From the NCBI RefSeq assembly GCF_019084545.1, contig NZ_JAHREP010000030.1:1-58185 (forward strand): DNA of 58,185 nucleotides, given 5' to 3'. Source of the DNA: Marinobacterium ramblicola (GTDB lineage Bacteria > Pseudomonadota > Gammaproteobacteria > Pseudomonadales > Balneatricaceae). Shown one piece after another: positions 44,822-53,612 of the stretch (position 1 is its first letter; every line of letters begins with the position of its first letter). Position numbers and translations under genes: made by a program. Under the pieces are notes generated by a model. The model was not told the DNA's origin and ran no database searches. It worked only from the letters and a program-made list of their open reading frames with translations.

Positions 44822-45760
44822 TCAGCTTTTGGCCAGGGTGGTCACCACCTTACGGAACGCCGCCAGCTCGTCGTCGCTGAACTGGCTGAACATCTTCTCC
44901 TGCTCCTCGGCGGCGATGTTCCACAACGTGTCGGCCTGGTCGATGCCGCGGGCGGTGATCCGGTAGCGATCTTCAGTCACGGCGACCAGCTCCTTGCGCT
45001 GCAGGATCTCGGCGGCGGCTTCGATCTCGCTGCGTGGCATATTGACCTCTTTCATCAGGTCGTCGATGGAGAGCTTGCGATCCTGCTCCAGTACCATCAG
45101 CATGCGCGCTTCACTGGTGCGCAGACCGGTGGATAGCTGCAGTGGCTGGTAGTCCTTCTGATAGGCACGCACCGCCTGGGTCATCAGGTAGTACAGGTTG
45201 TTGCTCAGGCGTCCCTCCAGCGCTTTGATGGTGCTGTTGTCTTCACCCTGCTTCTCGGGGAAGCGTGAGTGCGGCAGTGCCACCGAGTAGGCGCCCTGAT
45301 GGTAGAGCAGCGGTGAGCGGCCGATATCGTCGAAGGCGACAACCTTGCCGATCAGGATCCAGTGATCGCCACCCTCGACGGTCTCGTACTTTTCGCACTG
45401 GAATATGGCGGAGCAGTCCGGCAGAATCGGTGCGCCACCGAGACCTGCTTTGTAGTCGATACCGGCGAACTTGTCCTCGCTCGGACGGGCGAAGTGGTTG
45501 GAGACGTTGATCTGGTCGGCGGCGAGGATGTTGACCGCGAAATGGCTCGCTTCCTCGAAGATCTTGCAGCTGCCGGAGCGCTTGTCGATGCTCCACAGAA
45601 TCAGCGGCGGATCGAGGGAGACAGAGTTGAAGCTGTTGGCGGTGACGCCGGTCTTTTCACCGCTCGGTGTGGTGGCGGTAATCACGGTGATGCCGGTGGC
45701 AAAGTTGCCCAGGGCGCGGCGAAACGCCTTGGCATCGAATTCGGTAACCTGAGTAGACAT
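44822..45760 (-). CDS. 4-hydroxyphenylacetate 3-hydroxylase, flavin reductase component (C1-type)
   Basis: 312 residues. N-terminal flavin reductase domain: FRRALGNFATGITVITATTP, TGVTANSFNSVSLDPPLILWSI, FAVNILAADQ and DHWILIGKV. The C-terminal 120 residues have a MarR-like winged-helix pattern (ARMLMVLEQDRKLSIDDLMKEVNMPRSEIEAAA), as in the Acinetobacter C1 reductase, where the domain restrains activity until 4-hydroxyphenylacetate binds. It supplies FMNH2 to the oxygenase. It lies 36 bases before hpaD. Confidence 0.93.
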   Translation of the reverse strand: MSTQVTEFDAKAFRRALGNFATGITVITATTPSGEKTGVTANSFNSVSLDPPLILWSIDKRSGSCKIFEEASHFAVNILAADQINVSNHFARPSEDKFAGIDYKAGLGGAPILPDCSAIFQCEKYETVEGGDHWILIGKVVAFDDIGRSPLLYHQGAYSVALPHSRFPEKQGEDNSTIKALEGRLSNNLYYLMTQAVRAYQKDYQPLQLSTGLRTSEARMLMVLEQDRKLSIDDLMKEVNMPRSEIEAAAEILQRKELVAVTEDRYRITARGIDQADTLWNIAAEEQEKMFSQFSDDELAAFRKVVTTLAKS

Positions 45761-45866
45761 GAAGGCTGCTCCTGAGTGTTGGGTCGGGCGGGACGGGGCC
45801 GGTGAACTGGCCAGCGCAAACGTCGCTGCCCTTGGGATGTTCTTCTATCCGGAAAAGTTGTCGCGA

Positions 45867-45901
45867 CGCCAGCCGGATGCGTGCGGCACCCGGTTGGCGT
45901 G
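45867..45901. repeat. intercistronic hairpin
   Basis: An 11-bp stem (45867-45877 with 45891-45901, one G-T pair) lies in the 150-base gap between oxygenase and reductase genes. No T-run follows. It may stabilise the upstream mRNA and set a ratio between the two components. Confidence 0.6.
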
Positions 45902-45910
45902 GATGGTGGA

Positions 45911-47077
45911 TTAGAGCAGGGTCGGGTCCGGTTCCAGGCCCAGCAGTTCGCGACCGATGATCTGGGCACAGACATCGTAATCGGTGTAGGCGTGAGCCGC
46001 GGTCATGTTGGACTCGCGCCACAGACGCTGGCCTTCACGGTCCTCGTACCAGTTGGAGGCGCCCATTACCGACCACAGACGGTTGACCGCTTCGACACAC
46101 ATCTTGATGGCGTAGGCCTGGTTGGTACGCCAGTGCGCCAGGGTGTAACGGTCCGGGTATTCGTGACGCTCACCGTACTCCTTGTGCTCCTGCCAGGTTT
46201 TCTCCAGGTAGGCGCGGGCGGCGCTGACCTGCTGATAGGATTCGGCGATACGCAGCATCGGCGGTACGGAGCCGTCCACCTTGGCACCGGTGTAGGCGCG
46301 GACGCGGTTCTTGGTCAGGTCCTTGTACACCTCGATCATGCGCTCGGCCACGCCCAGGCTCATCGCGGCGAAACCGCAGGCGAAGTAGGGGCGGTAGGGG
46401 GTGTGGAAGATCTTGGAATCCGGGTAGAGCGGACGGCCCACGTGACGGCCCTCCATCATATCCTTGGCCGCCTGGATGCGGTGTTCGGGTACGAACACGC
46501 CTTCGATACGGGCGGTCTTGGTGCCGGAGCCCTGCATGGCGACGGAGAACCAGTCATCGATGATGGTGAATTCGCGCTTCGGAATCACCGCAAAGCTGTA
46601 TACCTTCTCGTCGTTCACCAGGCGGTTCAGACCGACGATGATCCAGTCGGCGTGGTCGACACCGGAGCTCCACTTCATGTCGCCGGTAAAGATGATGCCG
46701 CCTTCGGTCTCTTCATATTTGCCGAACGGCGCGATGGAGCTGGAGGCGACGGCATCCGGGTTTTCGCCCCAGAACTCGTCCTGTGCCTGTTTGCTGAACA
46801 TCGCCATCTGATGGTTGTGGGTGCAGAGCAGGCTGTAGGCCCAGGCGGTCGAGCAACAGGCGCCGGCCAGCGCGGCGATGCAGTCGGTGAATTCGGGCAG
46901 GGAGATCTCGAAGCCGCCGTAGGCCTTGGGCAGGAAAGCACGGTTCAGCTGGATGCCGTGCAGCATCTCGATGTTTTCCTGCGGCACCATGCGCAGCTCT
47001 TCTGCCTTGCGGGCGTTGGCACGGATATCCGGCAGAATGGCTTGAAGTTTTTCCAACATCGGGTTGGCTGCTTTCAT
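45911..47077 (-). CDS. 4-hydroxyphenylacetate 3-hydroxylase, oxygenase component (C2-type)
   Basis: 388 residues from MKAANPMLEKLQAILPDIR at 47077; AAGAGAGA lies upstream, and the longer frame to 47179 is not conserved. It has the acyl-CoA-dehydrogenase-like fold of two-component flavin monooxygenases: GIQLNRAFLPKAYGGFEISL, ALAGACCSTAWAYSLLCTHNHQMAMF, GGIIFTGDMKWSSGVDHADW and FACGFAAMSLGVAERMIEVY. It hydroxylates 4-hydroxyphenylacetate to 3,4-dihydroxyphenylacetate using FMNH2 and O2. First gene of the operon with reductase and hpaD. Confidence 0.94.
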   Translation of the reverse strand: MKAANPMLEKLQAILPDIRANARKAEELRMVPQENIEMLHGIQLNRAFLPKAYGGFEISLPEFTDCIAALAGACCSTAWAYSLLCTHNHQMAMFSKQAQDEFWGENPDAVASSSIAPFGKYEETEGGIIFTGDMKWSSGVDHADWIIVGLNRLVNDEKVYSFAVIPKREFTIIDDWFSVAMQGSGTKTARIEGVFVPEHRIQAAKDMMEGRHVGRPLYPDSKIFHTPYRPYFACGFAAMSLGVAERMIEVYKDLTKNRVRAYTGAKVDGSVPPMLRIAESYQQVSAARAYLEKTWQEHKEYGERHEYPDRYTLAHWRTNQAYAIKMCVEAVNRLWSVMGASNWYEDREGQRLWRESNMTAAHAYTDYDVCAQIIGRELLGLEPDPTLL

Positions 47078-47103
47078 TGCAATAGTCTCTCTTATCGTTG
47101 TCG

Positions 47104-47120
47104 GACTGGCTAAGCCAGTC
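47104..47120. promoter_or_regulatory. 17-bp palindrome upstream of hydroxylase operon
   Basis: GACTGGCT, one base, AGCCAGTC: a perfect palindrome 27 bases before the oxygenase start. It could be an operator for an HPA-responsive regulator or a leader hairpin. No dedicated regulator gene lies adjacent to this operon. Confidence 0.6.
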
Positions 47121-47330
47121 AGCTGAATAGGAACAACTGAACTCCCGTGGGATAGGAGAAGTATCGAGGCAAACGGCACAAGAAAAAATGTAAGAATCTC
47201 GTTAGTTATTGTACTTTTCTGTTTTGGGTCATCCCGACTCTCCGGCGTGACAGATCCATTGTTGTCTTTCCACAGTCCCGCGCCGTCCAGCCGGGTGTGC
47301 AGCGCCTTTTCGAGTGGCTGATTGGGCGGA

Positions 47331-48653
47331 TCAGCGCACCCCGAACTGCGCCATCAGATAGATCAGCGCGACCGAGAGCACCAGCATCAGCAGCGTGTAC
47401 AGGCTATTGTTGGCCAGTATTTCGCGAGTGCTGCAGCGAAACCGTGCCTGCAGGATGAAATTGAGCCCGCTGAAGATACTGCCGGACATGGACAGTGAGG
47501 TGCCGAGGATATAGGCGAGCGCCATCAGCGTCGGTGTCGTGGTGATCTCGGCGAAAAAGCCCATAAAGATCGCCACCAGCGCGAACTGATGGATCCCCAG
47601 GTAGGCGAACAGCACGATCGACAGCAGTACGAAGCTGGCGATATGGGCATCGGTTTGCTGGAATGGCAGGTCGACCAGGCCCAGCGCGATGCAGGCCTTG
47701 ACCCCGGCGGCGAGCAGGCCCGCGGTCAGGAACAGGGCGATCTCACCGCGCGCGTCCGGCAATCTCTCGACCACATGCTTGGCCGCGCTGCGGCTGGCCG
47801 AGGTTAGGCCGCTTTTGAGCATCAGAATCGAGAACGGCACCAGCAGTGCCAGCAACGCGACCACGCCGATGGTGGGCAGCTCCGGTGCCAGCCAGGCGGT
47901 CAGCAGCACGGTGGAGATCAGCAGCGCCGGCAGCAACAGGGTCGAGCGCTTGATCGGGTAACCGGCGTAGCTGTCCAGCTCATCCGGATGCCGGTAGCGA
48001 CATTCAACCAGCGTCAGCAGCAGCCCGGCGACCGCCAGAGCGATGGTGAACGGATACACCGCGTAGATATCGCTGCCTGGCACCTTGTCCAGCACCATCG
48101 GCAGGATGCTGAGGAAGGGGGACCAGAGCACCGCCAGGCTGAAGCCCCGGGCCAGAATGATCTGCGACAGCGCGGAGAGGCGCTGGTTGCGGTAGAGCTG
48201 CTCACCCACCATCAGCACCGACGAGAAGTTGGCTACCGAGGAGAAGAAGTGCATGCCGCCGAGAGTGGTCAGAAAGCTGCGCACGCCCTTGTGGTCCGGT
48301 GCCGGCTCGAGTCGGGACACCAAACGGATGAAGTTGACGGCGGCGAGCAGCATCGCCAGCTTGATATGCTCGCTGAGGATATCCAGGGCGGCGACCTGGC
48401 CGCCCTTGAACCAGGCCCAGCAGGAGAACAGTATTCCGGCGCCGCTGAGTATCAGGATCAGCCGTCGCTGTTTCCCGGTCAGGTTACGCAGCTCGAGCAG
48501 CACGAATCCCCAGGCCAGCACTGTGGCCAGATGGGTGGCCTCGAACAGCTGAAAGGTATCGGCTAGTGCCAGCAGCATGGCGGTGAAAATGAGTACACCG
48601 GAGCGTCTGGTGGTCAGGTCGGCCGCGGTGCTGAGCGTTCGTACAAGCATCAT
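47331..48653 (-). CDS. 12-TM putative permease (ion-transporter superfamily-like)
   Basis: A 440-residue polytopic membrane protein with about 11-12 spans in two halves (SGVLIFTAMLLALADTFQLF onward; second half from IALFLTAGLLAAGVKACIAL). The segments LARGFSLAVLWSPFLSILPM and GIHQFALVAIFMGFFAEITT show the paired re-entrant loop style of the ion-transporter superfamily (to which DctM, ArsB and CitMHS belong). I cannot assign a substrate. The HPA operon lies downstream on the same strand, and a palindromic site shared with the aldolase/TRAP operon lies upstream, so an aromatic or organic acid is plausible. Confidence 0.7.
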   Translation of the reverse strand: MMLVRTLSTAADLTTRRSGVLIFTAMLLALADTFQLFEATHLATVLAWGFVLLELRNLTGKQRRLILILSGAGILFSCWAWFKGGQVAALDILSEHIKLAMLLAAVNFIRLVSRLEPAPDHKGVRSFLTTLGGMHFFSSVANFSSVLMVGEQLYRNQRLSALSQIILARGFSLAVLWSPFLSILPMVLDKVPGSDIYAVYPFTIALAVAGLLLTLVECRYRHPDELDSYAGYPIKRSTLLLPALLISTVLLTAWLAPELPTIGVVALLALLVPFSILMLKSGLTSASRSAAKHVVERLPDARGEIALFLTAGLLAAGVKACIALGLVDLPFQQTDAHIASFVLLSIVLFAYLGIHQFALVAIFMGFFAEITTTPTLMALAYILGTSLSMSGSIFSGLNFILQARFRCSTREILANNSLYTLLMLVLSVALIYLMAQFGVR

Positions 48654-49052
48654 CGTTCCGTTCCGGATTGGTCAGGGGGGGCAACCGCTATTCGCATTCA
48701 CAGGTGTTGCCGGAGAGGCGCTGTAGAGTGGTTTAAGGCGCCGAGGGCTGACCTTGGCAGCGGTTATCCGAATTTCACGAGAGAGCGGACAGGGTGGATC
48801 GATATTGGTTAATATATTAATTAAATCAGATTTGCTCGCCTCGGTGCAAGATTAATGGGAGAGGATGCGGCAATGGTTGCGGTCGGAAAGCTTTCCGCGC
48901 CGATGCCTGGTCGCATCCTATGTGAGGCGTTCATGTCCGGTGTCCGGGGCGGTATCATGCTCGCTTTCCCTGCAACCGGAACGGCAGCGCCTTTCATGAA
49001 CGTCGATCGCAACACCGATGCCCCCTCCAGCCAATCGGGGAGGCACCCCTAG
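48654..49052. other. divergent intergenic region, permease / helicase
   Basis: 399 bases. A 65-codon open frame at 48855-49052 lacks coding character. The notable element is the AT-rich palindromic site at 48808. The rest shows no clear hairpin, tRNA or promoter that I can defend. Confidence 0.5.
48808..48824. promoter_or_regulatory. palindromic operator-like site (copy A)
   Basis: GTTAATATATTAATTAA differs at only two of 17 positions from GTTAATGTATTAACTAA at 54639-54655. It lies 155 bases upstream of the permease start. A shared regulator, most simply the LysR protein at 53613, is inferred. Confidence 0.55.
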
Positions 49053-52000
49053 ATGGCAACCTATGGCAATACCTGGTGGGGCGAGCAGTGGCTGGAGGCG
49101 TTCAACGGCATCGACTACAGCAACCGGCTGCCGCGCGGCCGTCGCTACGCCGGTAACGGCTCGGTGCGCGAGATCGAGATCCAGCCCGGCGGCATCCAGG
49201 CCGCAGTACAGGGCAGTCGCCGCTCGCCCTATCGCGTCGAGGTCAGGCTGGAACCCTTTTCCGACAGCCAGTGTCGGCAGATTTTCCAGACCATCAACAG
49301 CAGCCCGGCATTACTGTCCCGGCTGCTGAACCGGCAACTGCCGCGCCGGATTCTGGCACTGATGAGCGAACAGCAGATCCGGCTGTTTCCCCGCGACTGG
49401 AATGACATGCAGGCGCACTGCTCCTGTCCGGACTGGGCCATGCCCTGCAAACATATTGCGGCCGTGCTCTACCTGGTCGCCAACGAGATCGACCGCAACC
49501 CCTTTCTGGTGTTTCAGCTGCACGGGCTGGACCTGGCACAGGCTCTGGAGGGACAGGCCGGTGCGCAGCTGGAAACCCTGCAGGCACTGCCCACGACAGT
49601 GGCGGGCTGGTCGCCCGAACCGATAGTGCAATCCGAGCCGGCGATGCCGACATCGGCCTTCGAACGGGTCGATCTGAGCGTCATACCGCTGCTGCAGGAA
49701 CATATTCTGACGGTGCTGTCCGAAAAGCCGCTGTTCCACCCCAAGGAGTTTCGCAAGATTCTGGCCGACCAGTACAAACGAACGGCCCGCGAGGCGGCGC
49801 GATTCGACCGGGAGGAGGCGGAACCCTGGACGACGGCGGAACAGCTGCCCCGCCTGAGCATCCGCGTGGATGAAAACCTGGGTTTCCTGGGCGTGAACGA
49901 TGCGATCGACGACGAAAGTCCGTTGAGTACCTGGCTGCAGCGGCTGAATGCGATACCGGCAAGTCTGTTGCCCTACCTGTCGACGCATCTGCTGCTCTGG
50001 CGTCTGCTGCTGCGCCTGGCATTGAAGTTGATCGAGCAGCGGGCCTATCTCCCCGCCATCCAGGCCAATCCGGCGGGCGACAGTCTGATCGTCTGGCATC
50101 CCGCCACGATCAGCGATCCGGTTTCGGCGCTGATGGCGACGCTCTCCGAACTCTGTCCACCGGATCTGCTGGTACTGGAACATACCCCGGCACGGCGGCG
50201 CAAATCGGTACGACATTACGCCGATGCTCCCACCCAGCTTCAGGCGGCGCTGCATCTTCTGCTCAGCCATTTCATTGCCGCCGGCTGTGAGGAACCCCGC
50301 AGCACCGACGCCGCTGCCGCGGTCGAAAGACTGTTTTTCCGTGGCGAACCGCAGCGCTTCGACCGCTTTGAAACTGCCGAGGTTCCCAAGGTGATCCGCC
50401 ACTGGCTGAGCCGCCTGTGGCTGGCGGAACGCGACCACCGCCTGCTGCTGCAGGTAGAGGAACGTGGGCAGGACAGACTGAGCCTTGCGCTGCGCATCGA
50501 GCATGACGGTCAACTGCATCCCTTGGAATCCCTGATCCGTACGCCAGGCCTGTCGGTGCTCAAGGCGCGGGTGCTGGCCGACTTGGCGATGCTGGCCGAT
50601 TATCTGCCGGAGATCGAGCAACTCTACAGCGATGCCGACCCGCTGAGCGAGCTGAGTTTCGATCTGGCGGCGTTCACGCCGCTGTTCCGCCAGACCCTGC
50701 CGGCCATCGCCATGCTGGGTATCCAGGTGGTGCTGCCCAAGGCGTTGCGCAACCTGGCGCGACCGCGACTCAGCCTCTCGCTGGAGGGGGCCGGAACCGA
50801 CGCGGAGGTCAGCTATCTGAACCTTGGTCAGCTGTTGCAGTTCGACTGGCAGGTGGCGATCGGCGACCGCAACGTCTCGATTCACGAGTTCCGCCAACTG
50901 GTGCAGAACGCGTCCGGCATTGTCCGGTTGCTGGATCAGTACGTGATGATCGACGAAGCGCAGCTGCAGCAACTGATGAAGCGGCTCGACAACCTGCCCG
51001 AGTCGCTGTCGCGTATCGAACTGCTGAAGGCCGGATTGGCCGGTGAACTGGACGATGCCGGCGTGGTGCTGGGCGACAGCGCCCGGGTGCTGTTCGATCA
51101 ACTGCTGCAAAGCGAACCGGCCCCGCTGCCGGCAGGACTCAAGGCCGATCTGCGGCCCTATCAGCGGCGTGGCTATGAATGGCTGGTTCAGAACAGCCGC
51201 CTGGGTTTCGGCTCGCTGCTTGCCGACGATATGGGCCTGGGCAAGACGCTACAGGTGATCTGTGCCCTGCTGCACCTCAAGGAAACGGGACAGCTGGAAC
51301 GACACAAGGCTCTGGTGGTGGCCCCGACCTCGCTGCTGACCAACTGGCAGCACGAACTTGCGCGTTTCGCGCCTGCTCTGCGTGTGCAGATCTACCACGG
51401 CGCCGGGCGCAGTCTGGAACTGGAGCGGCACGACCTGGTGCTGACCAGCTACGGTCTGACGCGCAGCGACAGCAAGACTCTCGGCAAGCCGCACTGGCGA
51501 GCGCTGGTGCTCGATGAAGCGCAGAACATCAAGAACCCGGCCAGCGCCCAGACCAAGGCGATCAAGCAACTGAAAGCCGATATCCACATCGGCATGAGCG
51601 GCACGCCGGTGGAGAATCGGTTGCAGGAGTACTGGAGCCTGGCCGACTTTGCCAACCGGGGCTATCTCGGCAGTCTGGCACGGTTTCGGGAGGAGTTTGC
51701 CGCGCCGATCGAAAAGGAGCGGGATCAGGCCCGGCTCGAGCGTTTTCGTAAGGTCACCGGTCCCTTTATCCTGCGGCGTCTGAAAAGCGACCGGAACATT
51801 ATCGACGACCTGCCGGACAAGATCGAAAGCAACCGCTACTGCGGCCTCAGCCGGGAGCAGGCGGCGCTGTATCAGAGCACGGTGGACGGCATGATGGAGA
51901 ATCTGCAGCGCAGCGAGGGCATCGAACGCCGTGGCCTCGTGTTCAAGCTGCTCAATGCGTTGAAACAGATCTGCAACAGTCCGGCGCAGTTTCTGGGCCA

Positions 52001-52556
52001 GGAGCGGGCGGATATCGAGGCCTCCGGCAAGCTGGCGGCCTTTATCGAGATCATGTCCGAACTCGATGCCGCCGGCGAGAAGGCGATCATCTTCACCCAG
52101 TACACCGGCATGGGCGAGCTGCTGGCGGACAGTCTGCGCCGGCAGTTCGGCTGGGAGGTGCCGTTCCTGCATGGCGGGCTGTCACGCCCGCAGCGTGACG
52201 CGATGGTCGACGCCTTCCAGACCGAGCGCGGTGTGCGCGCGATGATCCTGTCGCTGAAAGCCGGTGGCACCGGCCTCAACCTCACTGCCGCCAGCCAAGT
52301 GATCCACTACGACCTCTGGTGGAACCCGGCGGTGGAGGCCCAGGCCACCGACCGTGCCTACCGCATCGGCCAGCAGCGTTCGGTGCTGGTGCATCGTCTG
52401 ATCACCGAAAACACCTTCGAGGAGAAGATCGACGCGATGATCCAGGACAAGAAGGAGCTGGCCGAGCTCAGCGTCGCCGGCGGCGAGCAGTGGATCTCGG
52501 AACTCTCGAACAGCGAGCTGCGCGAACTGGTGGCGCTGAGTGGGGGCGGGGAGTAG
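49053..52556 (+). CDS. SWIM zinc-finger SNF2/HepA-type helicase
   Basis: A 1167-residue protein. The N-terminus YGNTWWGEQWLEAFNGIDYSNRLPRGR and the SWIM finger CSCPDWAMPCKHIAAVLY (about residues 127-147) are typical of bacterial SWIM-SNF2 helicases. After a long helical middle region comes the SNF2 core: LLADDMGLGKTLQ (Walker A, about residue 725), VVAPTSLLTNW, LDEAQNIKNP (box II), MSGTPVENRLQEYWSL, then FTQYTGMGELLADSL, SLKAGGTGLNLT and WWNPAVEAQATDRAYRIGQ (box VI). It remodels DNA-protein complexes using ATP; the cellular role is not established. No operon partner. Confidence 0.95.
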   Translation: MATYGNTWWGEQWLEAFNGIDYSNRLPRGRRYAGNGSVREIEIQPGGIQAAVQGSRRSPYRVEVRLEPFSDSQCRQIFQTINSSPALLSRLLNRQLPRRILALMSEQQIRLFPRDWNDMQAHCSCPDWAMPCKHIAAVLYLVANEIDRNPFLVFQLHGLDLAQALEGQAGAQLETLQALPTTVAGWSPEPIVQSEPAMPTSAFERVDLSVIPLLQEHILTVLSEKPLFHPKEFRKILADQYKRTAREAARFDREEAEPWTTAEQLPRLSIRVDENLGFLGVNDAIDDESPLSTWLQRLNAIPASLLPYLSTHLLLWRLLLRLALKLIEQRAYLPAIQANPAGDSLIVWHPATISDPVSALMATLSELCPPDLLVLEHTPARRRKSVRHYADAPTQLQAALHLLLSHFIAAGCEEPRSTDAAAAVERLFFRGEPQRFDRFETAEVPKVIRHWLSRLWLAERDHRLLLQVEERGQDRLSLALRIEHDGQLHPLESLIRTPGLSVLKARVLADLAMLADYLPEIEQLYSDADPLSELSFDLAAFTPLFRQTLPAIAMLGIQVVLPKALRNLARPRLSLSLEGAGTDAEVSYLNLGQLLQFDWQVAIGDRNVSIHEFRQLVQNASGIVRLLDQYVMIDEAQLQQLMKRLDNLPESLSRIELLKAGLAGELDDAGVVLGDSARVLFDQLLQSEPAPLPAGLKADLRPYQRRGYEWLVQNSRLGFGSLLADDMGLGKTLQVICALLHLKETGQLERHKALVVAPTSLLTNWQHELARFAPALRVQIYHGAGRSLELERHDLVLTSYGLTRSDSKTLGKPHWRALVLDEAQNIKNPASAQTKAIKQLKADIHIGMSGTPVENRLQEYWSLADFANRGYLGSLARFREEFAAPIEKERDQARLERFRKVTGPFILRRLKSDRNIIDDLPDKIESNRYCGLSREQAALYQSTVDGMMENLQRSEGIERRGLVFKLLNALKQICNSPAQFLGQERADIEASGKLAAFIEIMSELDAAGEKAIIFTQYTGMGELLADSLRRQFGWEVPFLHGGLSRPQRDAMVDAFQTERGVRAMILSLKAGGTGLNLTAASQVIHYDLWWNPAVEAQATDRAYRIGQQRSVLVHRLITENTFEEKIDAMIQDKKELAELSVAGGEQWISELSNSELRELVALSGGGE

Positions 52557-52904
52557 GGGCCGGGAGTAGGGACAGGGCGTAGCGCCCCCGCAGCCGTCAG
52601 AAAAACACCATCCCTTGCTCCAGCATCAGTTCGAAACATCAAGCGTCTGACTGCATTGCAGGGTCACGAACAGGATAACTCCGCCGATATTGAGGCTGAA
52701 CAGCCAGGCGTAGTGGGCTCGAGGTCGAAATAGTTGATGTAAACGAACGGGGACTCGGTAATAAAGGCGATGGATCACGTGGGCCTTGTCAGCAGTGCCC
52801 GGCTACTTTCGTTGCGACGATGGTTCCGGTTTCAACAACTCTTTGCGGCACCCTCATTGACTATGATGTAATACAGTGTAGTCAAAGAATCTGAGGGTAC
52901 AGCC
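52557..52904. other. gene-debris spacer
   Basis: 348 bases without an intact gene. It contains the remnant of a Bcr/CflA-type transporter described separately and leads into the copG-parE promoter, with TATGATGTAATACAGTG near 52863 as a possible -10 region. Confidence 0.6.
52641..52770 (-). pseudogene. remnant of a Bcr/CflA efflux gene
   Basis: About 130 bases align with 56957-57090 inside the intact MFS gene, including GGGTCACGAACAG and GAGGCTGAACAGCCAGGC. Several small insertions and deletions break every frame. I estimate more than 80% identity. It is a decayed copy of the same or a closely related gene, on the same strand, 4.3 kb from the intact one. Confidence 0.8.
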
Positions 52905-53177
52905 ATGAGTGTTACCACAGTTCGTCTTCAGGCAGACGTTGAGCAGAACCTGGAGGCAATCGCCAGCAGGCTCCACCGTAGCAAAGGCTGGGTAATCAAC
53001 CAAGCGTTGTCGGAATACATCGAACGGCAGCAGCTTGAACAAGAGCGTTGGCAGCAAACACTGGAGGCAATGGAGTCTGCCGCCCAAGGGAAAGTGGTTG
53101 ATGCCAGTGAGGTTCATAGTTGGCTCAATAGCTGGGGAACCGAAAACGAGCAGGATGCACCGAGGTCGGGTAAGTGA
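52905..53177 (+). CDS. CopG/RHH-family antitoxin
   Basis: 90 residues: TTVRLQADVEQNLEAIASRLHRSKGWVINQALSEYIERQ is the ribbon-helix-helix domain of the RelB/CopG antitoxins that pair with ParE, with an acidic C-terminal toxin-binding part. Its stop overlaps the GTG of the toxin gene. Inserted in a zone of gene fragments. Confidence 0.9.
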   Translation: MSVTTVRLQADVEQNLEAIASRLHRSKGWVINQALSEYIERQQLEQERWQQTLEAMESAAQGKVVDASEVHSWLNSWGTENEQDAPRSGK

Positions 53178-53455
53178 AGCTGGTTTACACGGACGAAGCC
53201 ATTGATGATTTGATGCGTCTCAGAGAGTTTATTGCGGTGCACAACCCGTCGGCAGCGGCCAGGATTGCCACCGAACTGGTCGGCAAAATCGAATTACTTC
53301 CAGACTTCCCCGCAATGGGCACGCCCGTTGAAAGGGCACCGGTGCCTGATTCTGTTCGAGACATGGTCTTCGGAAAATATGTCGTTCGATATTCGGTCCA
53401 TTCCAGTGCCATTATTGTTCTCCGGGTATGGCACGGCCTTGAAGGTGAGCGATAG
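53174..53455 (+). CDS. RelE/ParE-family toxin
   Basis: 93 residues from GTG 53174: KLVYTDEAIDDLMRLREFIAVHNPSAAARIATELVGKIE, then FPAMGTPVERAP, DMVFGKYVVRYSVHSSAIIVLRVWHGLEGER, a complete ParE fold ending in the usual RxWH motif. Coupled to the upstream antitoxin by a four-base overlap. Probably active against gyrase or mRNA. Confidence 0.92.
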   Translation: MKLVYTDEAIDDLMRLREFIAVHNPSAAARIATELVGKIELLPDFPAMGTPVERAPVPDSVRDMVFGKYVVRYSVHSSAIIVLRVWHGLEGER

Positions 53456-53476
53456 CAACTCATCGCCTAGGCGATA

Positions 53477-53595
53477 GTGATCGCAAAGGGCGGCCTGCAC
53501 GCCTGTAGCGCGGTCGAGGAGATCATCACGTCGAGGTTGTTGCACGAGGTCTATCGCGTCGAGGCATGCATGGAATCCTGTTCCCGTGGCCAGTC
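53477..53595 (+). pseudogene. possible remnant of a siderophore ABC ATPase C-terminus
   Basis: The frame from 53477 reads IAKGGLHACSAVEEIITSRLLHEVYRVEACM. This resembles the end of FepC/FecE-type ATPases, where a Gly-rich hairpin is followed by a helix with T-x-x-L-L-x-x-V-Y-x-V-E. No nucleotide-binding motifs precede it; the region before is the ParE gene. A short decayed fragment is the simplest reading, but the match is from memory. Confidence 0.35.
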
Positions 53596-53612
53596 CAGGG
53601 CAAACTTCGATT

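Noticed and set aside
43733-45136. 467-codon plus-strand frame opposite hpaD and the reductase
   Set aside because: It runs through the hpaD terminator and opposite two genes with clear catalytic motifs. Gly/Ala/Val-rich shadow.
48855-49052. 65-codon frame directly before the helicase
   Set aside because: No ribosome site, no coding periodicity I can defend, and the helicase family starts at 49053.
49311-51110. 599-codon minus-strand open frame opposite the SNF2 helicase
   Set aside because: Shadow frame of a long GC-rich gene, with Gln/Arg/His-rich low-information composition.
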